NCBI GenBank assembly: GCA_900315105.1
Contig: OMXX01000033.1
Location: 1 to 40,255, forward strand
Direction: 5' to 3'
Source of the DNA: an uncultured Prevotellaceae bacterium
Lineage (GTDB): Bacteria > Bacteroidota > Bacteroidia > Bacteroidales > Bacteroidaceae
Length of the DNA stretch: 40,255 bases
Part shown: piece after piece, positions 1 to 9,471 of the stretch
Numbering within the stretch: the stretch's first letter is position 1
Layout: every line of letters begins with the position of its first letter
Translations under genes and position numbers: made by a program
Notes under the pieces: model-generated
Told to the model about the DNA's origin: nothing
Databases searched by the model: none
The model's input: the letters and a program-made list of their open reading frames with translations, nothing else

Positions 1-109
1 GCTTGGGGGCGAGCAGCCCCTATATGAGGGTACGTATTAGCATCAAGTGCTAAATAACGTTAACCATATTCATTTTCTTTATTACAGTTCATAATAAAAT
101 AAAAAATTC

Positions 110-1528
110 TTATACAATTTCATACATCCTTTTCTGTCTATAGACAATTAGAAATGATATCACGATCAACGCCGTTAATACTATTTTCAACCACATATCA
201 ACCGATGCGCAGATTTGCCCTATAATTAAACCTGTCAGTAAAATCATCAAAATCCAAACTATTCTGCTTAAACTACCTAACCATGACTTGACATTATCTC
301 GATAGTATTTCACAAAGAAAGGTATCATTAACTGGCTCCAATAAGCAATTATTGTAGAATAAATGGCAGCCTGATAACCGAATATAGGGATAAAAATCAG
401 GCACAACATAAAATTCAACACACCAGGGACAAATACAAGCCATAATAATTGTGGCGTGTTCTTTTCAATAAATGCAGGCGTACTCAGGAACCCATAAAAT
501 GCCATCACTACGTTTGAGAAGCACATCAGGCTAGCAATAGAGCATGATTGGCGCAGCTCTTCATTTCGTATCAAAAACGAATAAATCTCAGGCATCCAAA
601 TACAAATACAGATCGAAGAAATCAATGCAACAGACTGACATAGATAATATAATCGCCTGTATCCGAGAAAATCATTTGAACGATAGGCGCGCTGAGTTTG
701 TGGAGAAATTGCAGTCTGTAAAGCAGATGTAACAATTACAGCATAGCCTCCCATCGTACATCCATGATTATAAAGACCAATCTCGTCGTATGATACATGC
801 AGCTGACTCATCACCAAATTTGCCGAGCTGGCTAAAAACATAAACCCAAGTCCATGCGGTACTAACGGCAAGCCTACCTTCAGCATCCATTTGATTCGCT
901 TGATTTTGTGATCCAGAATTGGCCGTATATGGTAATCCTTCCATATATACTTAACAAATAACTGATTACATATTAAACCAGAAAAGACTGCAGGAACAAC
1001 CAACCCCCAATAACCTAAATGGAAGAAATAGATCATCACAAAAGAAATCAAAATTCCTAATACCGATCCTAAAAGATTTGTCAGCACTAAAGGTTGCGGT
1101 TTCTGAACCAAAGGGAATATATGACTTGCCAAGATACTATTAGGCGAATACAGCAAAGGTATTGACGCCACAGCACACAGCAAAACCAACTTTGCAGAGA
1201 ATGCCATCGGCATCGTATAAGCAAGTATCAGGAAATTTACAAGCATGAAAAAAAAAGCCGAGATAAGCATTAATCCCAACACCCTACCCCACACCAAATT
1301 GTAATGTTTTGGCAACTCAAAAAAACTATTTGTCAAGTGAACATTTAGCCCCAAAGGAAGCAAAGCACCTATTAATCCCGAATAGGATCCTAAGACCCCA
1401 GAAATACCATAATCGTATGGTGTCAGAAATGGGGTAATTAAGGGTAATGTGATGACGCTGACAAGAATAGTCAGTTTCGGCACCACCCCATAAAACAAAG
1501 AATCCTTTATTATTTTAGCACTCGACAT
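110..1528 (-). CDS. wzx: Wzx-type oligosaccharide flippase (MOP superfamily)
   Basis: This 472-residue protein is almost entirely hydrophobic, with about twelve to fourteen membrane segments. The N-terminus runs through a first helix into a PLITPFLTPYDYGI stretch, the usual pattern of polysaccharide-synthesis flippases of the MOP superfamily. Members flip undecaprenyl-linked repeat units across the inner membrane. It is the last gene of the ddh/gtr operon seen here, 26 bp after the preceding membrane protein, so it probably exports the glycan made by this locus. The coding strand carries a run of nine T near residues 90-95, a possible slippage site. The family call is firm. The substrate is unknown. 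Confidence 0.88.
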   Translation of the reverse strand: MSSAKIIKDSLFYGVVPKLTILVSVITLPLITPFLTPYDYGISGVLGSYSGLIGALLPLGLNVHLTNSFFELPKHYNLVWGRVLGLMLISAFFFMLVNFLILAYTMPMAFSAKLVLLCAVASIPLLYSPNSILASHIFPLVQKPQPLVLTNLLGSVLGILISFVMIYFFHLGYWGLVVPAVFSGLICNQLFVKYIWKDYHIRPILDHKIKRIKWMLKVGLPLVPHGLGFMFLASSANLVMSQLHVSYDEIGLYNHGCTMGGYAVIVTSALQTAISPQTQRAYRSNDFLGYRRLYYLCQSVALISSICICIWMPEIYSFLIRNEELRQSCSIASLMCFSNVVMAFYGFLSTPAFIEKNTPQLLWLVFVPGVLNFMLCLIFIPIFGYQAAIYSTIIAYWSQLMIPFFVKYYRDNVKSWLGSLSRIVWILMILLTGLIIGQICASVDMWLKIVLTALIVISFLIVYRQKRMYEIV

Positions 1529-1554
1529 AAAAAAGAAAGAAAAAACATCAAATG

Positions 1555-3165
1555 TTATGTTTGAGGAAGCAACAACATAAAATATGGGTTCTCCCAGACA
1601 AGTTGGTATTGATGCTTTAGCATATACGAGACTAACATTTGATTGACTGTAGGTACACCGTTCATTTGAATCTTTGGTTCAGTAAAGTCTCCAAACTTAT
1701 GAATAAGAATTTTGGGGGCACTTTCAAATGGTTTTACAAAGAAGCCACTACCAGGCCAGCACATTCCACCTGCAGGTCTAGTATGTGTCAGGAAGTTCAC
1801 CATGGGTGCATCTCCATATACAAGTAATGTATCTTTAGGGTTTACAAATCGTTTGATTTCAGGCAAAGAAGAATTCATTGCTATAGCCCTCTTCTTTGTT
1901 GTCACTATATAAGAGCATTCTGGAGCATTAATTGCATATCTCTTTTCTGCCAATGGACCAAAATCAAAATAATTCCCTTGCTTTATCAAACTTAGGCCAA
2001 TAGCAGCACATACAACCATAACAAATATAAAGTTCCGTCGATTCAAGATAACAGAACTTGCAAGAGGAGCAGCCAGAAGCGCAGGTAAGCTACCATGATT
2101 ATACCCGCTATTACTTCCTATAGGTTCTACAACCATCATATACAATGCAAAAATAGCCAATAACGCCATTGAACCCTTCATACGCAGACCAACTAAGCAT
2201 CCAACCATGCATAATGCCCACAAAGGATTGTAGGCGTTATTCAGATAAACATGATATACAATAATCATGGAGGCTATAACCGTGAAAAGAATACGTTTGA
2301 TGCGATCATTTTCCAGACTTTTACTAACAAAAAAAACAGTAAAGAATGATGCTGCATAAATCACTGCTATAAAATCTGTATAAAGCTGCGCTACAACAAG
2401 GTTTCCTAAAGAATGAGTATCTGAAGAGGATGTACCTTTCAGGAATAAAACATTCATTGCTTCCATGAAGGCAGTCTGATGCCCTAAAATCCAGATCAGA
2501 ATAGCTACGGAAAAGAGACCTATTGCTACACCAACAAGAAACCAAACCATAGCAGTCCAGGCAAAAATCATTTTTCTGTTTATGAACCATTGATTGACCA
2601 AGACAATGACTCCTAAGCCTATAGCAAGTACATTGGGAATTCTTGTAAAAATATTTATACCAACCAAACAGCCGCCCAGAAAAAGCAAAATATTGTTTCC
2701 ACTAGTAATTCCCTTATATAGCAACAATAAAAAACAAACATAGAGAAAGCAAGTACATATCCCATTATTGAGAGAATACGGAACTTTTATATAGCAGACT
2801 ACGACAAGTACCACTCCTATTAACAAATGGACAACAGGAATGTCTTTACGCAAACTACAAAATATCAGCAACAATGCAATATCAACCAAAGCGGCTCCTA
2901 CAACTCGAAACCCCAAAATACCGATATTGGGAAGTAGTTTCATAATGCCCCCTCCAATCACATTGGTCAGATAATACATAAAGTTATACGACACACTGTC
3001 TGGGGCGTCGAAGATATTATCAAAAGCTGTTAAATGGAACCCGGAATCAGCTAACTCAAATCCCCAAAACAAATTCAAACATTGATATAATATAATCCCA
3101 ATAAGAGTCAAGGAAAAACTCACAAATGGATTCTTTTGTAGAAATTCAACTACCTTTGTTGTCAT
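1555..3165 (-). CDS. Multi-span membrane protein, GT-C-like
   Basis: The 536-residue protein has about ten hydrophobic helices. A first periplasmic loop carries ELADSGFHL (around residues 36-44), and a soluble C-terminal tail of about 110 residues follows the last helices. An acidic residue in the first outer loop plus a C-terminal periplasmic domain is the architecture of GT-C enzymes that use polyprenyl-phosphate sugars. It follows the GtrII gene by 8 bp in the same operon, which fits a second lipid-sugar-dependent transferase or a polymerase. I do not recognise a specific family, so Wzy polymerase remains an alternative. Confidence 0.6.
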   Translation of the reverse strand: MTTKVVEFLQKNPFVSFSLTLIGIILYQCLNLFWGFELADSGFHLTAFDNIFDAPDSVSYNFMYYLTNVIGGGIMKLLPNIGILGFRVVGAALVDIALLLIFCSLRKDIPVVHLLIGVVLVVVCYIKVPYSLNNGICTCFLYVCFLLLLYKGITSGNNILLFLGGCLVGINIFTRIPNVLAIGLGVIVLVNQWFINRKMIFAWTAMVWFLVGVAIGLFSVAILIWILGHQTAFMEAMNVLFLKGTSSSDTHSLGNLVVAQLYTDFIAVIYAASFFTVFFVSKSLENDRIKRILFTVIASMIIVYHVYLNNAYNPLWALCMVGCLVGLRMKGSMALLAIFALYMMVVEPIGSNSGYNHGSLPALLAAPLASSVILNRRNFIFVMVVCAAIGLSLIKQGNYFDFGPLAEKRYAINAPECSYIVTTKKRAIAMNSSLPEIKRFVNPKDTLLVYGDAPMVNFLTHTRPAGGMCWPGSGFFVKPFESAPKILIHKFGDFTEPKIQMNGVPTVNQMLVSYMLKHQYQLVWENPYFMLLLPQT

Positions 3166-3173
3166 ATTCTATT

Positions 3174-4784
3174 TTACTGTTCTCCACCAAGATAAACTAT
3201 CAAAAAATTGCCTGCATCATAAACCAGATATGGTTTAATTCCCTTTTCTTTAACAAGGGAAGCTGCATTTTGCAATATTATATCTCCTGTTTTTACATAC
3301 TTCTTAGGATATACATCCAACTTTGCCAGATCAGAAGGCAACACCACATCTACATCATAACCAAAGTAACTAAAACACTCTTGAAGTTGATAATAACCTA
3401 ATACACTATTAACATTTGCACCGTATCGATATGGCCGATCCAATTTTGAAATAAATCTATCATAAATTGAATAAAATAGACACCCATTCCACGAAGATTC
3501 ATCTACAGATATCTGTTTTGAGATGTAATCACCAATCTGGTAATTTCCTACAAATGCAACAGGTTTTTTTTCAAATTCGGAAGCAAGACGATTTCCTATC
3601 TGACGAATCAAAGTTATTTCATTGTCTGAACGAAGGTTGTTGAGTCCCAGAATCCTGTTCAAATATACTGCTTGATGCCAGCATAGTGCTAAAAATGTGA
3701 AGCATACAATTCTCTTCATCCTTTCATTTGTAATAGAAACGCATAGGAGAAAAGAGGAAAATGAGACAAAAAGGGTTATAGTTTGGGCGTTCCTATACTC
3801 TAATTCCATTCCTTGAAGAAAAGATTGAGAATAAAGAGACAAAACTAATAAAACACCAAGTATCGTTGGTGATAACGATCTCCCTCTATATGACAGATAA
3901 AAACACAATCCAACAAAAATAGCTAATAAAACCACCAATACTGATATCGGGAAGTAAACTAGTCCCATAAGGACATATTTTACGAAATTGAAAGCTATCA
4001 CACATTTAAGGATATGCGAAAAGCTATCATTTAGCCATAATATTGCAGTACTACCTCCCGAAGAATAATGAAGGCTATATATTGTATTAATAAAAAAAGA
4101 AATAGCAAATCGAGCAATAATGGCAATTATTACAGGAGCAAAATAAAGGGCAGCCTTTTTCAACCATCCCCAAAAAGTAGTAATTTTATCTATGCCTACA
4201 TAATACTCATAAAACACAATCACACAAAATAAAGAGGTATAATAAAAAATAGCAGATTCATAACTTGAAACTGGCAGTAACAAAAGGACACTTGCATATA
4301 ATACCCTTTTCCCAAATGGATTGATACACATTAATACAATAGCAGCCAGAGTGACCAGACAAAGATTACCTGTAAGCATAAAATCTGCTCCCGTATATTC
4401 CCATATCGAATTAATAAGTGGGTATGTTATGAATGTAGAAGCAGCTATTGTATAAGAGACTATTCTTTTGTTCCCACCAATGAGATATAGAATATAACAA
4501 AATAAGATAGCAGCAATAATTAAGAATACTAAAGCGAGGAAACGGTCAATAAATGGATCAAGTGCAACAGTTGTTCCTACTAACTTGTTCCACAGGATCA
4601 TACCCCATCTTCCCGATAACATACGATTTCCACTACCTATATTAATATCGCGAGTAAAATCATCAACACCTACCGTCCTGTTATATATCGAGAAGCTGTA
4701 CCCTACTATAGCGAATAGGACAATAGGTAAATTAAATAACTTCCTACTGATAACAAGTCTATAAAAACTACAGAACTCCTTCAT
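3174..4784 (-). CDS. GtrII-family glucosyltransferase, copy 1
   Basis: This 536-residue polytopic protein has the GtrII (Glucos_trans_II) signature: an early loop with NRTVGVDDFTRD (about residues 34-45) and a downstream SGRWG. Family members move glucose, or a similar sugar, from undecaprenyl phosphate onto a surface polysaccharide in the periplasm. It lies 2 bp after gtrB and completes a gtrA-gtrB-gtr order like the phage serotype-conversion cassettes. Its sequence is close to a second GtrII gene near 24 kb; both share FAIV.YSFSIYNRTVG and DPFIDRF.AL. The C-terminal 120 residues form a soluble domain. The transferred sugar cannot be read from sequence. Confidence 0.8.
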   Translation of the reverse strand: MKEFCSFYRLVISRKLFNLPIVLFAIVGYSFSIYNRTVGVDDFTRDINIGSGNRMLSGRWGMILWNKLVGTTVALDPFIDRFLALVFLIIAAILFCYILYLIGGNKRIVSYTIAASTFITYPLINSIWEYTGADFMLTGNLCLVTLAAIVLMCINPFGKRVLYASVLLLLPVSSYESAIFYYTSLFCVIVFYEYYVGIDKITTFWGWLKKAALYFAPVIIAIIARFAISFFINTIYSLHYSSGGSTAILWLNDSFSHILKCVIAFNFVKYVLMGLVYFPISVLVVLLAIFVGLCFYLSYRGRSLSPTILGVLLVLSLYSQSFLQGMELEYRNAQTITLFVSFSSFLLCVSITNERMKRIVCFTFLALCWHQAVYLNRILGLNNLRSDNEITLIRQIGNRLASEFEKKPVAFVGNYQIGDYISKQISVDESSWNGCLFYSIYDRFISKLDRPYRYGANVNSVLGYYQLQECFSYFGYDVDVVLPSDLAKLDVYPKKYVKTGDIILQNAASLVKEKGIKPYLVYDAGNFLIVYLGGEQ

Positions 4785-4786
4785 AA

Positions 4787-5719
4787 TTAGAAATTAATTC
4801 TTTCCTCTTCAATCACCAAAGGACGATTCATCACACGAGTATTAATACTCATCACATATTCACCAACAAAGCCTATGAACAAAAGTTCTATGGCATTTAG
4901 GAAGAACAGACCGATAATCATCGGAGCGAAACCAGCTGAGAAACGATCCCAATAGAGCAATTTAAGGACCAGATACACTAGAGCAGCAAGGATTGACAAT
5001 GCAGAAAGTATCATGCCTGCAAATGTCACCAAATGCAGTCCCACCTTTGTATAGGAAGTAAAACTCAGCATGGCGGCATCAAAAAGGGTGAAGAAGTTAT
5101 TATGCGTCTTACCTGCCCTGCGTTTGGCCTGTGTATATTCGATGTTGACACGCTTGAATCCAAGCTCTGCCACAATACCCCGCAGGAATGGTGTCGGATC
5201 TTTTAGATTTCGTAATACTTCAATGAAAGATTTATCATAAAGACCAAATCCCGTAAAATGCTCAATCTGCTCGACCGATGACATCTTCTTAATCATCTTA
5301 TAGTAGCAAGAGCGCAGGAATCGCATGATGGGATTCTCCTTACTAGCAGTCTTAATACATGACACAATCATGGCTCCTTTCTCCCATTCTGCCACAATCT
5401 GAGGAATTAATTCCACAGGATCCTGAAAGTCACAACACATTGCTATTGTGCAATCTCCTGTAGTTTGAAGCATGCCATAATACGGACTATTAAACTGCCC
5501 AAAGTTCTTCGCATTGAAGATGGCTTTAATCTTTGGATTACGTTTACATATTTCACGAAGCAGAGGACGGGTATTGTCCTTAGAGTCATTATCAATAAAC
5601 ACAATCTCATAATCATATGAACTGAGATTCTTATCCATTTCTTCTACGATAGCATTTGCTATGGGAACTACATTCTCTTCCTCATTATAACAGGGAATCA
5701 GAATACTAATTTTCTTCAT
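4787..5719 (-). CDS. gtrB: GtrB-like polyprenyl-phosphate glycosyltransferase (GT2)
   Basis: The 310-residue enzyme has an N-terminal GT-A domain starting ISILIPCYNEEENV. Its metal-binding D-F-Q-D motif is at residues 97-100, in the place of the DLQDP of dolichol-phosphate mannose synthase relatives, and a conserved RRAGKTH segment is near residue 205. Two C-terminal membrane helices (about 225-300) match bactoprenol glucosyltransferases of the GtrB type. The family makes undecaprenyl-phosphate-glucose on the cytoplasmic face from UDP-glucose. Its start overlaps the end of gtrA by 14 nt, indicating coupled translation. It probably supplies the lipid-linked sugar used by the GtrII proteins of this window. 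Confidence 0.88.
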   Translation of the reverse strand: MKKISILIPCYNEEENVVPIANAIVEEMDKNLSSYDYEIVFIDNDSKDNTRPLLREICKRNPKIKAIFNAKNFGQFNSPYYGMLQTTGDCTIAMCCDFQDPVELIPQIVAEWEKGAMIVSCIKTASKENPIMRFLRSCYYKMIKKMSSVEQIEHFTGFGLYDKSFIEVLRNLKDPTPFLRGIVAELGFKRVNIEYTQAKRRAGKTHNNFFTLFDAAMLSFTSYTKVGLHLVTFAGMILSALSILAALVYLVLKLLYWDRFSAGFAPMIIGLFFLNAIELLFIGFVGEYVMSINTRVMNRPLVIEEERINF

Positions 5720-6149
5720 CGATTGTTTCCGTTTTAAACGACCAATATTTATTTAATACAAAGTTTGTAGGCACTGTAATCATCAATATAATCAGAGGAG
5801 CAATATATTCGGATAATCTCAATTCATCTATCAACAACCAAAGAAGGATGCTGTTCAGCAGAATACCCGTACTAGCATAAGCCAAGATCGTCTTCATTAA
5901 TGACGACCACAGTCCTCGTTTTTCGTTTGTCCCTTTCTTAAAGACAAAACGGTCGCTCCAATAGAAAGCATTCAGCACACTCACAAAGAAGCCCACTAGA
6001 TTGGCCAAGAGATAATGCATCCCCAACCACACGCATAGACTATATACAACATAGCCAATAAACGTGTTTGAGAAACCTACAATACCAAACTTAACAAACT
6101 GGCTGAAGGTTTTCCGAGAAGGAGTCCTATATAATTTGTTTAATTCCAT
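5706..6149 (-). CDS. gtrA: GtrA-family membrane protein
   Basis: This small protein of 147 residues has four hydrophobic helices and the typical GtrA opening FVKFGIVGFSNTFIGYVVY, followed by NAFYWSDRFVFK, a hallmark of the family. GtrA proteins are thought to flip the undecaprenyl-phosphate sugar made by GtrB to the periplasm. The start chosen is the ATG giving MELNKLYRTPSR; a TTG two codons earlier is less likely. It overlaps the upstream reductase gene by 23 nt and gtrB downstream, so the three genes are tightly coupled. Confidence 0.88.
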   Translation of the reverse strand: MELNKLYRTPSRKTFSQFVKFGIVGFSNTFIGYVVYSLCVWLGMHYLLANLVGFFVSVLNAFYWSDRFVFKKGTNEKRGLWSSLMKTILAYASTGILLNSILLWLLIDELRLSEYIAPLIILMITVPTNFVLNKYWSFKTETIDEEN

Positions 6150-7017
6150 CAACAAAGGAGGTATTAGGTTTCCATCCCGTATCAGTTGTCAACTCCTTCA
6201 GATCTGCCACCAGATGCATCGGTTGGTGAGGATAATAAGTCTTAGCACCATAAAGGACTTCAACTTTAGGATTAATGTTTCTGTGAATGTCCTCAATGTA
6301 TTCAGCCAATTTTCTCCCTTTCCCAGAACCTAAGGGGTATGCCTTACCATCAATGCCTTTCTCTGCGATGGCTAGGATGGCATCACCGGCGTCATCAGCA
6401 TAGAGATAATCCCATAGCTGTTCGCATTTGGTTAGCTCCGGGGATCGCCCAGCCTTCAGCTCTCGAATCACATAACTTATTAATGTATTCTCACCATCAT
6501 TCGGGCCATAGACACTCAGAATACGTACCCAGTTCTGGCGTATACCCAAACTATTACAAAGCATGGCAGATAGTTTTCCTGCTGCATACTTCGCAATACC
6601 GTAACCACTCTCTGGTTTGACAGCTAATTCTGGCGTTAAGTCAACACTCTGCACGCCATATTCTGCCTGAGAGCCAGCCCCTATAAAGACCTTACAACCG
6701 CATCTGTGCGCCAGATGGACGGCATCCAGTGTATATTGTATGTTACGTGTCTGAACTTCCGCGTCATCACGAGAGGCACCAAACGTCTTTTCCCATGACA
6801 GATGAATAAAGGCATCGTGATGGCCCTCAATCTTCAAATCACGATAATCAGAGAGATTACACTCCACGATTTCTAGTCTCTCATCCATGGGAAGGTTAGA
6901 GAGGCGCTTAGAACCATGATGCACTATACAGGTCACATGGATATCATTGGCAAGCGCCCGCCTCACGACTGCACTCCCCACACATCCTGTGGCACCTGTG
7001 ACAATTATATTTCTCAT
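6127..7017 (-). CDS. NAD(P)-dependent epimerase/dehydratase (extended SDR)
   Basis: The 296-residue protein begins with the Rossmann motif GATGCVGS (residues 8-15) and has the catalytic Y139-G-I-A-K143 pair of extended short-chain dehydrogenases. It starts 4 bp after the TPP-dependent enzyme gene. In yersiniose synthesis the TPP-dependent carboligase YerE is followed by the reductase YerF, which reduces the keto group on the new side chain. By position this protein is a good candidate for that step, but a 4-keto reductase or an epimerase acting on another nucleotide sugar is possible. The enzyme family is clear and the substrate is inferred. Confidence 0.8.
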   Translation of the reverse strand: MRNIIVTGATGCVGSAVVRRALANDIHVTCIVHHGSKRLSNLPMDERLEIVECNLSDYRDLKIEGHHDAFIHLSWEKTFGASRDDAEVQTRNIQYTLDAVHLAHRCGCKVFIGAGSQAEYGVQSVDLTPELAVKPESGYGIAKYAAGKLSAMLCNSLGIRQNWVRILSVYGPNDGENTLISYVIRELKAGRSPELTKCEQLWDYLYADDAGDAILAIAEKGIDGKAYPLGSGKGRKLAEYIEDIHRNINPKVEVLYGAKTYYPHQPMHLVADLKELTTDTGWKPNTSFVDGIKQII

Positions 7018-7021
7018 CCAA

Positions 7022-8821
7022 TTAGTTCAATTTATTGGATTCATACTCCTCTCTATCCAAGAACGGGAACATATCATCAATTTCTGGTGAGACGATCTTA
7101 CCATCTGGCAATACCTTTGATGACAACTTGGGGGCAAAGTTCTGAGTTTCATCCACCACGATCTCAGCAAACAGAGGACCTTCGGACTCCATAGCCTCAA
7201 TAAGCATCTTGATATCGTCTTGTTTAGTCACCTTCACAAAAGGTATCTGATAAGCATATGCCAATCGTTCTGCCTCTGGAAAACTGAGACCTGTACCATC
7301 GCAAACACCTACCAAGGGTTGTCCCTTAAAAAGATTGGTTTGTGTCTGACGAATAGAATGATAGCCATTATTATTGAAATAAATAATCTTCAGATTCAGA
7401 TGATTATAAACCACCGTCTGCAATTCCTGCAAATTCATCTGGAAACTGCCATCACCATCAATACAGATCGTACGTTTTCCTGCACGTGAGACACATGCGC
7501 CTATAGATGCAGGGAAGCCGTAACCCATTGCTGCACAACCTGAATTGGTAAAGAGTCGGGTATATTTCTTAATGACTGCGCCCTGGAACCCAATCACACA
7601 GGCACTACCATTACCACACACCACCTCGTCATCCTCTCGAAGTTGTTTAAAGAACTCCGTCATAAATACATACGGGTTCAATCTTTCCTTATTCTTATAA
7701 TACTCAGGAAGAGCAGCTGGATACTTCAAGAATACCTGTTTGCTCCATTTTAGCCAATCCTCATGTTCCTGACTCTGAATAACAGAAAGATTCGTTTTCA
7801 ACAAATCGTCAACAACATCCTTCAGATTTGCCCAAATCGGCATATCCACATGAATGGTTGGCTTGTATAATTCATTATAATCAATGTCAACTACAATCTT
7901 ATAGGCCTTCGGAGCAAACTCCTTATAATTATAACTAATCTGTCGGATATTTAAACGACACCCTAGAACCAGTAACAAGTCGGCATTTTGCACAACAAAG
8001 TTTCCGCCACGCGTACCAACGGTTCCTGGTCTACCACAGAACAACTCATGATCATCCCAGATCAAATCATGTGCATTCCAAGCCGTCACAACAGGAATTC
8101 TAGTCTTTTCAGCAAATTCTATAACTTGATCGCGGCAATTAGCCAAGCGCACGCCTGTTCCTAAAAACAGAACAGGGCGTTTTGCATCCTTGAGTTTGGC
8201 AATGATTTGTTCACTAAAAAGTGTATTATAATGCACTATCTCCTTATCCTCATCCTCACGTTGATTATAATGAGGTAAATCATCGGTTTCTATCCAAGCA
8301 GCCTGAACATCCAGGGGCACATCAATCCAGACAGGGCCAGGTCTGCCGTTCATTGCCAAGAAATATGCTTTCTCAAGATGAATCGCTATATCATTAGGAT
8401 CAAGCACGATGGCTGCATATTTTGTCATCGACTTAACAGAAGAAACAATATCGAACTCTTGATCTCCTAACTGGCGAAGAGGAAGAGAAGTGGAATAGAT
8501 TGTAGTTTCTCGTTTCACTTGCCCAGAAACCACAAACATGGGAATAGAATCTAGCCATCCACCCAGTACTCCGGTAATAGCATTGGTTCCTCCAGGACCA
8601 CTGGTCACACATACAGCAGCCAGTTTTCCCGACATACGGGTATAGCCTTCTGCAGCAATGGCAGACGCTTGTTCATGATGGTTATATACACAGGTAAGGT
8701 CTTTATGATGACCAAATGCATCATTCATATGCATGGCACCACCACCTGTTACAGTAAAAACATGCTTTACCCCTTTTGAAGCCAAAAAATCGGCTATATA
8801 ATGACAAACTTTCTGTTTCAT
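7022..8821 (-). CDS. TPP-dependent carboligase/decarboxylase, acetolactate-synthase-like
   Basis: The 599-residue protein has the three-domain layout of the acetolactate synthase family. The catalytic glutamate is in NHHEQASAIAAEGY (E50). A central domain spans roughly residues 200-345, and the TPP-binding motif opens with GDGSF (456-460) and ends with NNN (483-485). It lies in the CDP-dideoxysugar operon, between a HAD phosphatase and an SDR reductase, away from any branched-chain amino acid genes. The best functional parallel is YerE, which adds a two-carbon unit from pyruvate to C4 of CDP-4-keto-3,6-dideoxyglucose. The adjacent aldolase suggests that its 2-oxo acid donor might be longer than pyruvate. 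A phosphonopyruvate decarboxylase is unlikely because no PEP mutase is present. Confidence 0.82.
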   Translation of the reverse strand: MKQKVCHYIADFLASKGVKHVFTVTGGGAMHMNDAFGHHKDLTCVYNHHEQASAIAAEGYTRMSGKLAAVCVTSGPGGTNAITGVLGGWLDSIPMFVVSGQVKRETTIYSTSLPLRQLGDQEFDIVSSVKSMTKYAAIVLDPNDIAIHLEKAYFLAMNGRPGPVWIDVPLDVQAAWIETDDLPHYNQREDEDKEIVHYNTLFSEQIIAKLKDAKRPVLFLGTGVRLANCRDQVIEFAEKTRIPVVTAWNAHDLIWDDHELFCGRPGTVGTRGGNFVVQNADLLLVLGCRLNIRQISYNYKEFAPKAYKIVVDIDYNELYKPTIHVDMPIWANLKDVVDDLLKTNLSVIQSQEHEDWLKWSKQVFLKYPAALPEYYKNKERLNPYVFMTEFFKQLREDDEVVCGNGSACVIGFQGAVIKKYTRLFTNSGCAAMGYGFPASIGACVSRAGKRTICIDGDGSFQMNLQELQTVVYNHLNLKIIYFNNNGYHSIRQTQTNLFKGQPLVGVCDGTGLSFPEAERLAYAYQIPFVKVTKQDDIKMLIEAMESEGPLFAEIVVDETQNFAPKLSSKVLPDGKIVSPEIDDMFPFLDREEYESNKLN

Positions 8822-8827
8822 ATTATT

Positions 8828-9469
8828 TTAATCTATAAATTTCAAAATATCATATGTATTGTGAGCGCAACCAATGTTTGGATACATACTCACATCTGCA
8901 ACGCTCTTAAAACCAAAACCATAAGTCACGCCGAGGAAATCAACCATTGCATTCTTTGCACCTATGGCATCGTGTTCTGTATCTCCAACCAAAATAACAT
9001 CCTCACGATTGGAAGTCATTTCATTGATACATAAATTCACAATGTCAGCTTTGGTCAATTTATTGAAATGATCAGCTCCGTGCATAGAAATGCAAAAAGG
9101 TGCTATCCCAAAATGTTCAAGAATAGAAATGGCATAATCTTCTCGTTTATAGGTAGCCACCCCCATCTTAACAGCTTTTTCTTTTATCTTCTCTAGAACC
9201 TCAATCATCCCAGGATATAATTTTGCTTTGAAAAGAGCATTCTCTTTATAGTAAGTACGGAAGATATTAGCAGCTTCTTGAGCTCTCTCCGCGTTACATC
9301 CATAATGATTTATAAATGAGGTCTGAATGGGAGGGCCAACAAAACTAAGCATCTGCTCATACGGAAGTTCTTTATATCCCAGCCTTTTAGCTGCATAGAT
9401 TGCACTCTCCAAGACACCGTCGGTCGTATCTAGTAAAGTACCATCAAGGTCAAATAGTACAACTTTCAT
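8828..9469 (-). CDS. HAD-family phosphatase (Gph-like)
   Basis: The 213-residue protein begins with the HAD nucleophile motif as D7-L-D-G-T-L-L-D and has the late acidic motif GDTEHDA (162-168). A helical cap lies between about residues 15 and 85. It resembles phosphoglycolate phosphatase or beta-phosphoglucomutase relatives. It sits 2 bp from the aldolase gene and 6 bp before the TPP enzyme gene, so it probably removes a phosphate from an intermediate of the same pathway. One possible substrate is the product of a phosphorylated aldehyde used by the aldolase. The substrate is not deducible from sequence. Confidence 0.85.
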   Translation of the reverse strand: MKVVLFDLDGTLLDTTDGVLESAIYAAKRLGYKELPYEQMLSFVGPPIQTSFINHYGCNAERAQEAANIFRTYYKENALFKAKLYPGMIEVLEKIKEKAVKMGVATYKREDYAISILEHFGIAPFCISMHGADHFNKLTKADIVNLCINEMTSNREDVILVGDTEHDAIGAKNAMVDFLGVTYGFGFKSVADVSMYPNIGCAHNTYDILKFID

Positions 9470-9471
9470 TT

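Noticed and set aside
5..20. GGGGC/GCCCC hairpin at the left edge
   Set aside because: Only five base pairs, no U-tract and cut by the window edge. It cannot be called a terminator.
6154..6163. Perfect Shine-Dalgarno-like AAAGGAGGT on the plus strand
   Set aside because: No plus-strand gene starts just downstream, and the word lies at the reductase-gtrA overlap. It is a chance complement.
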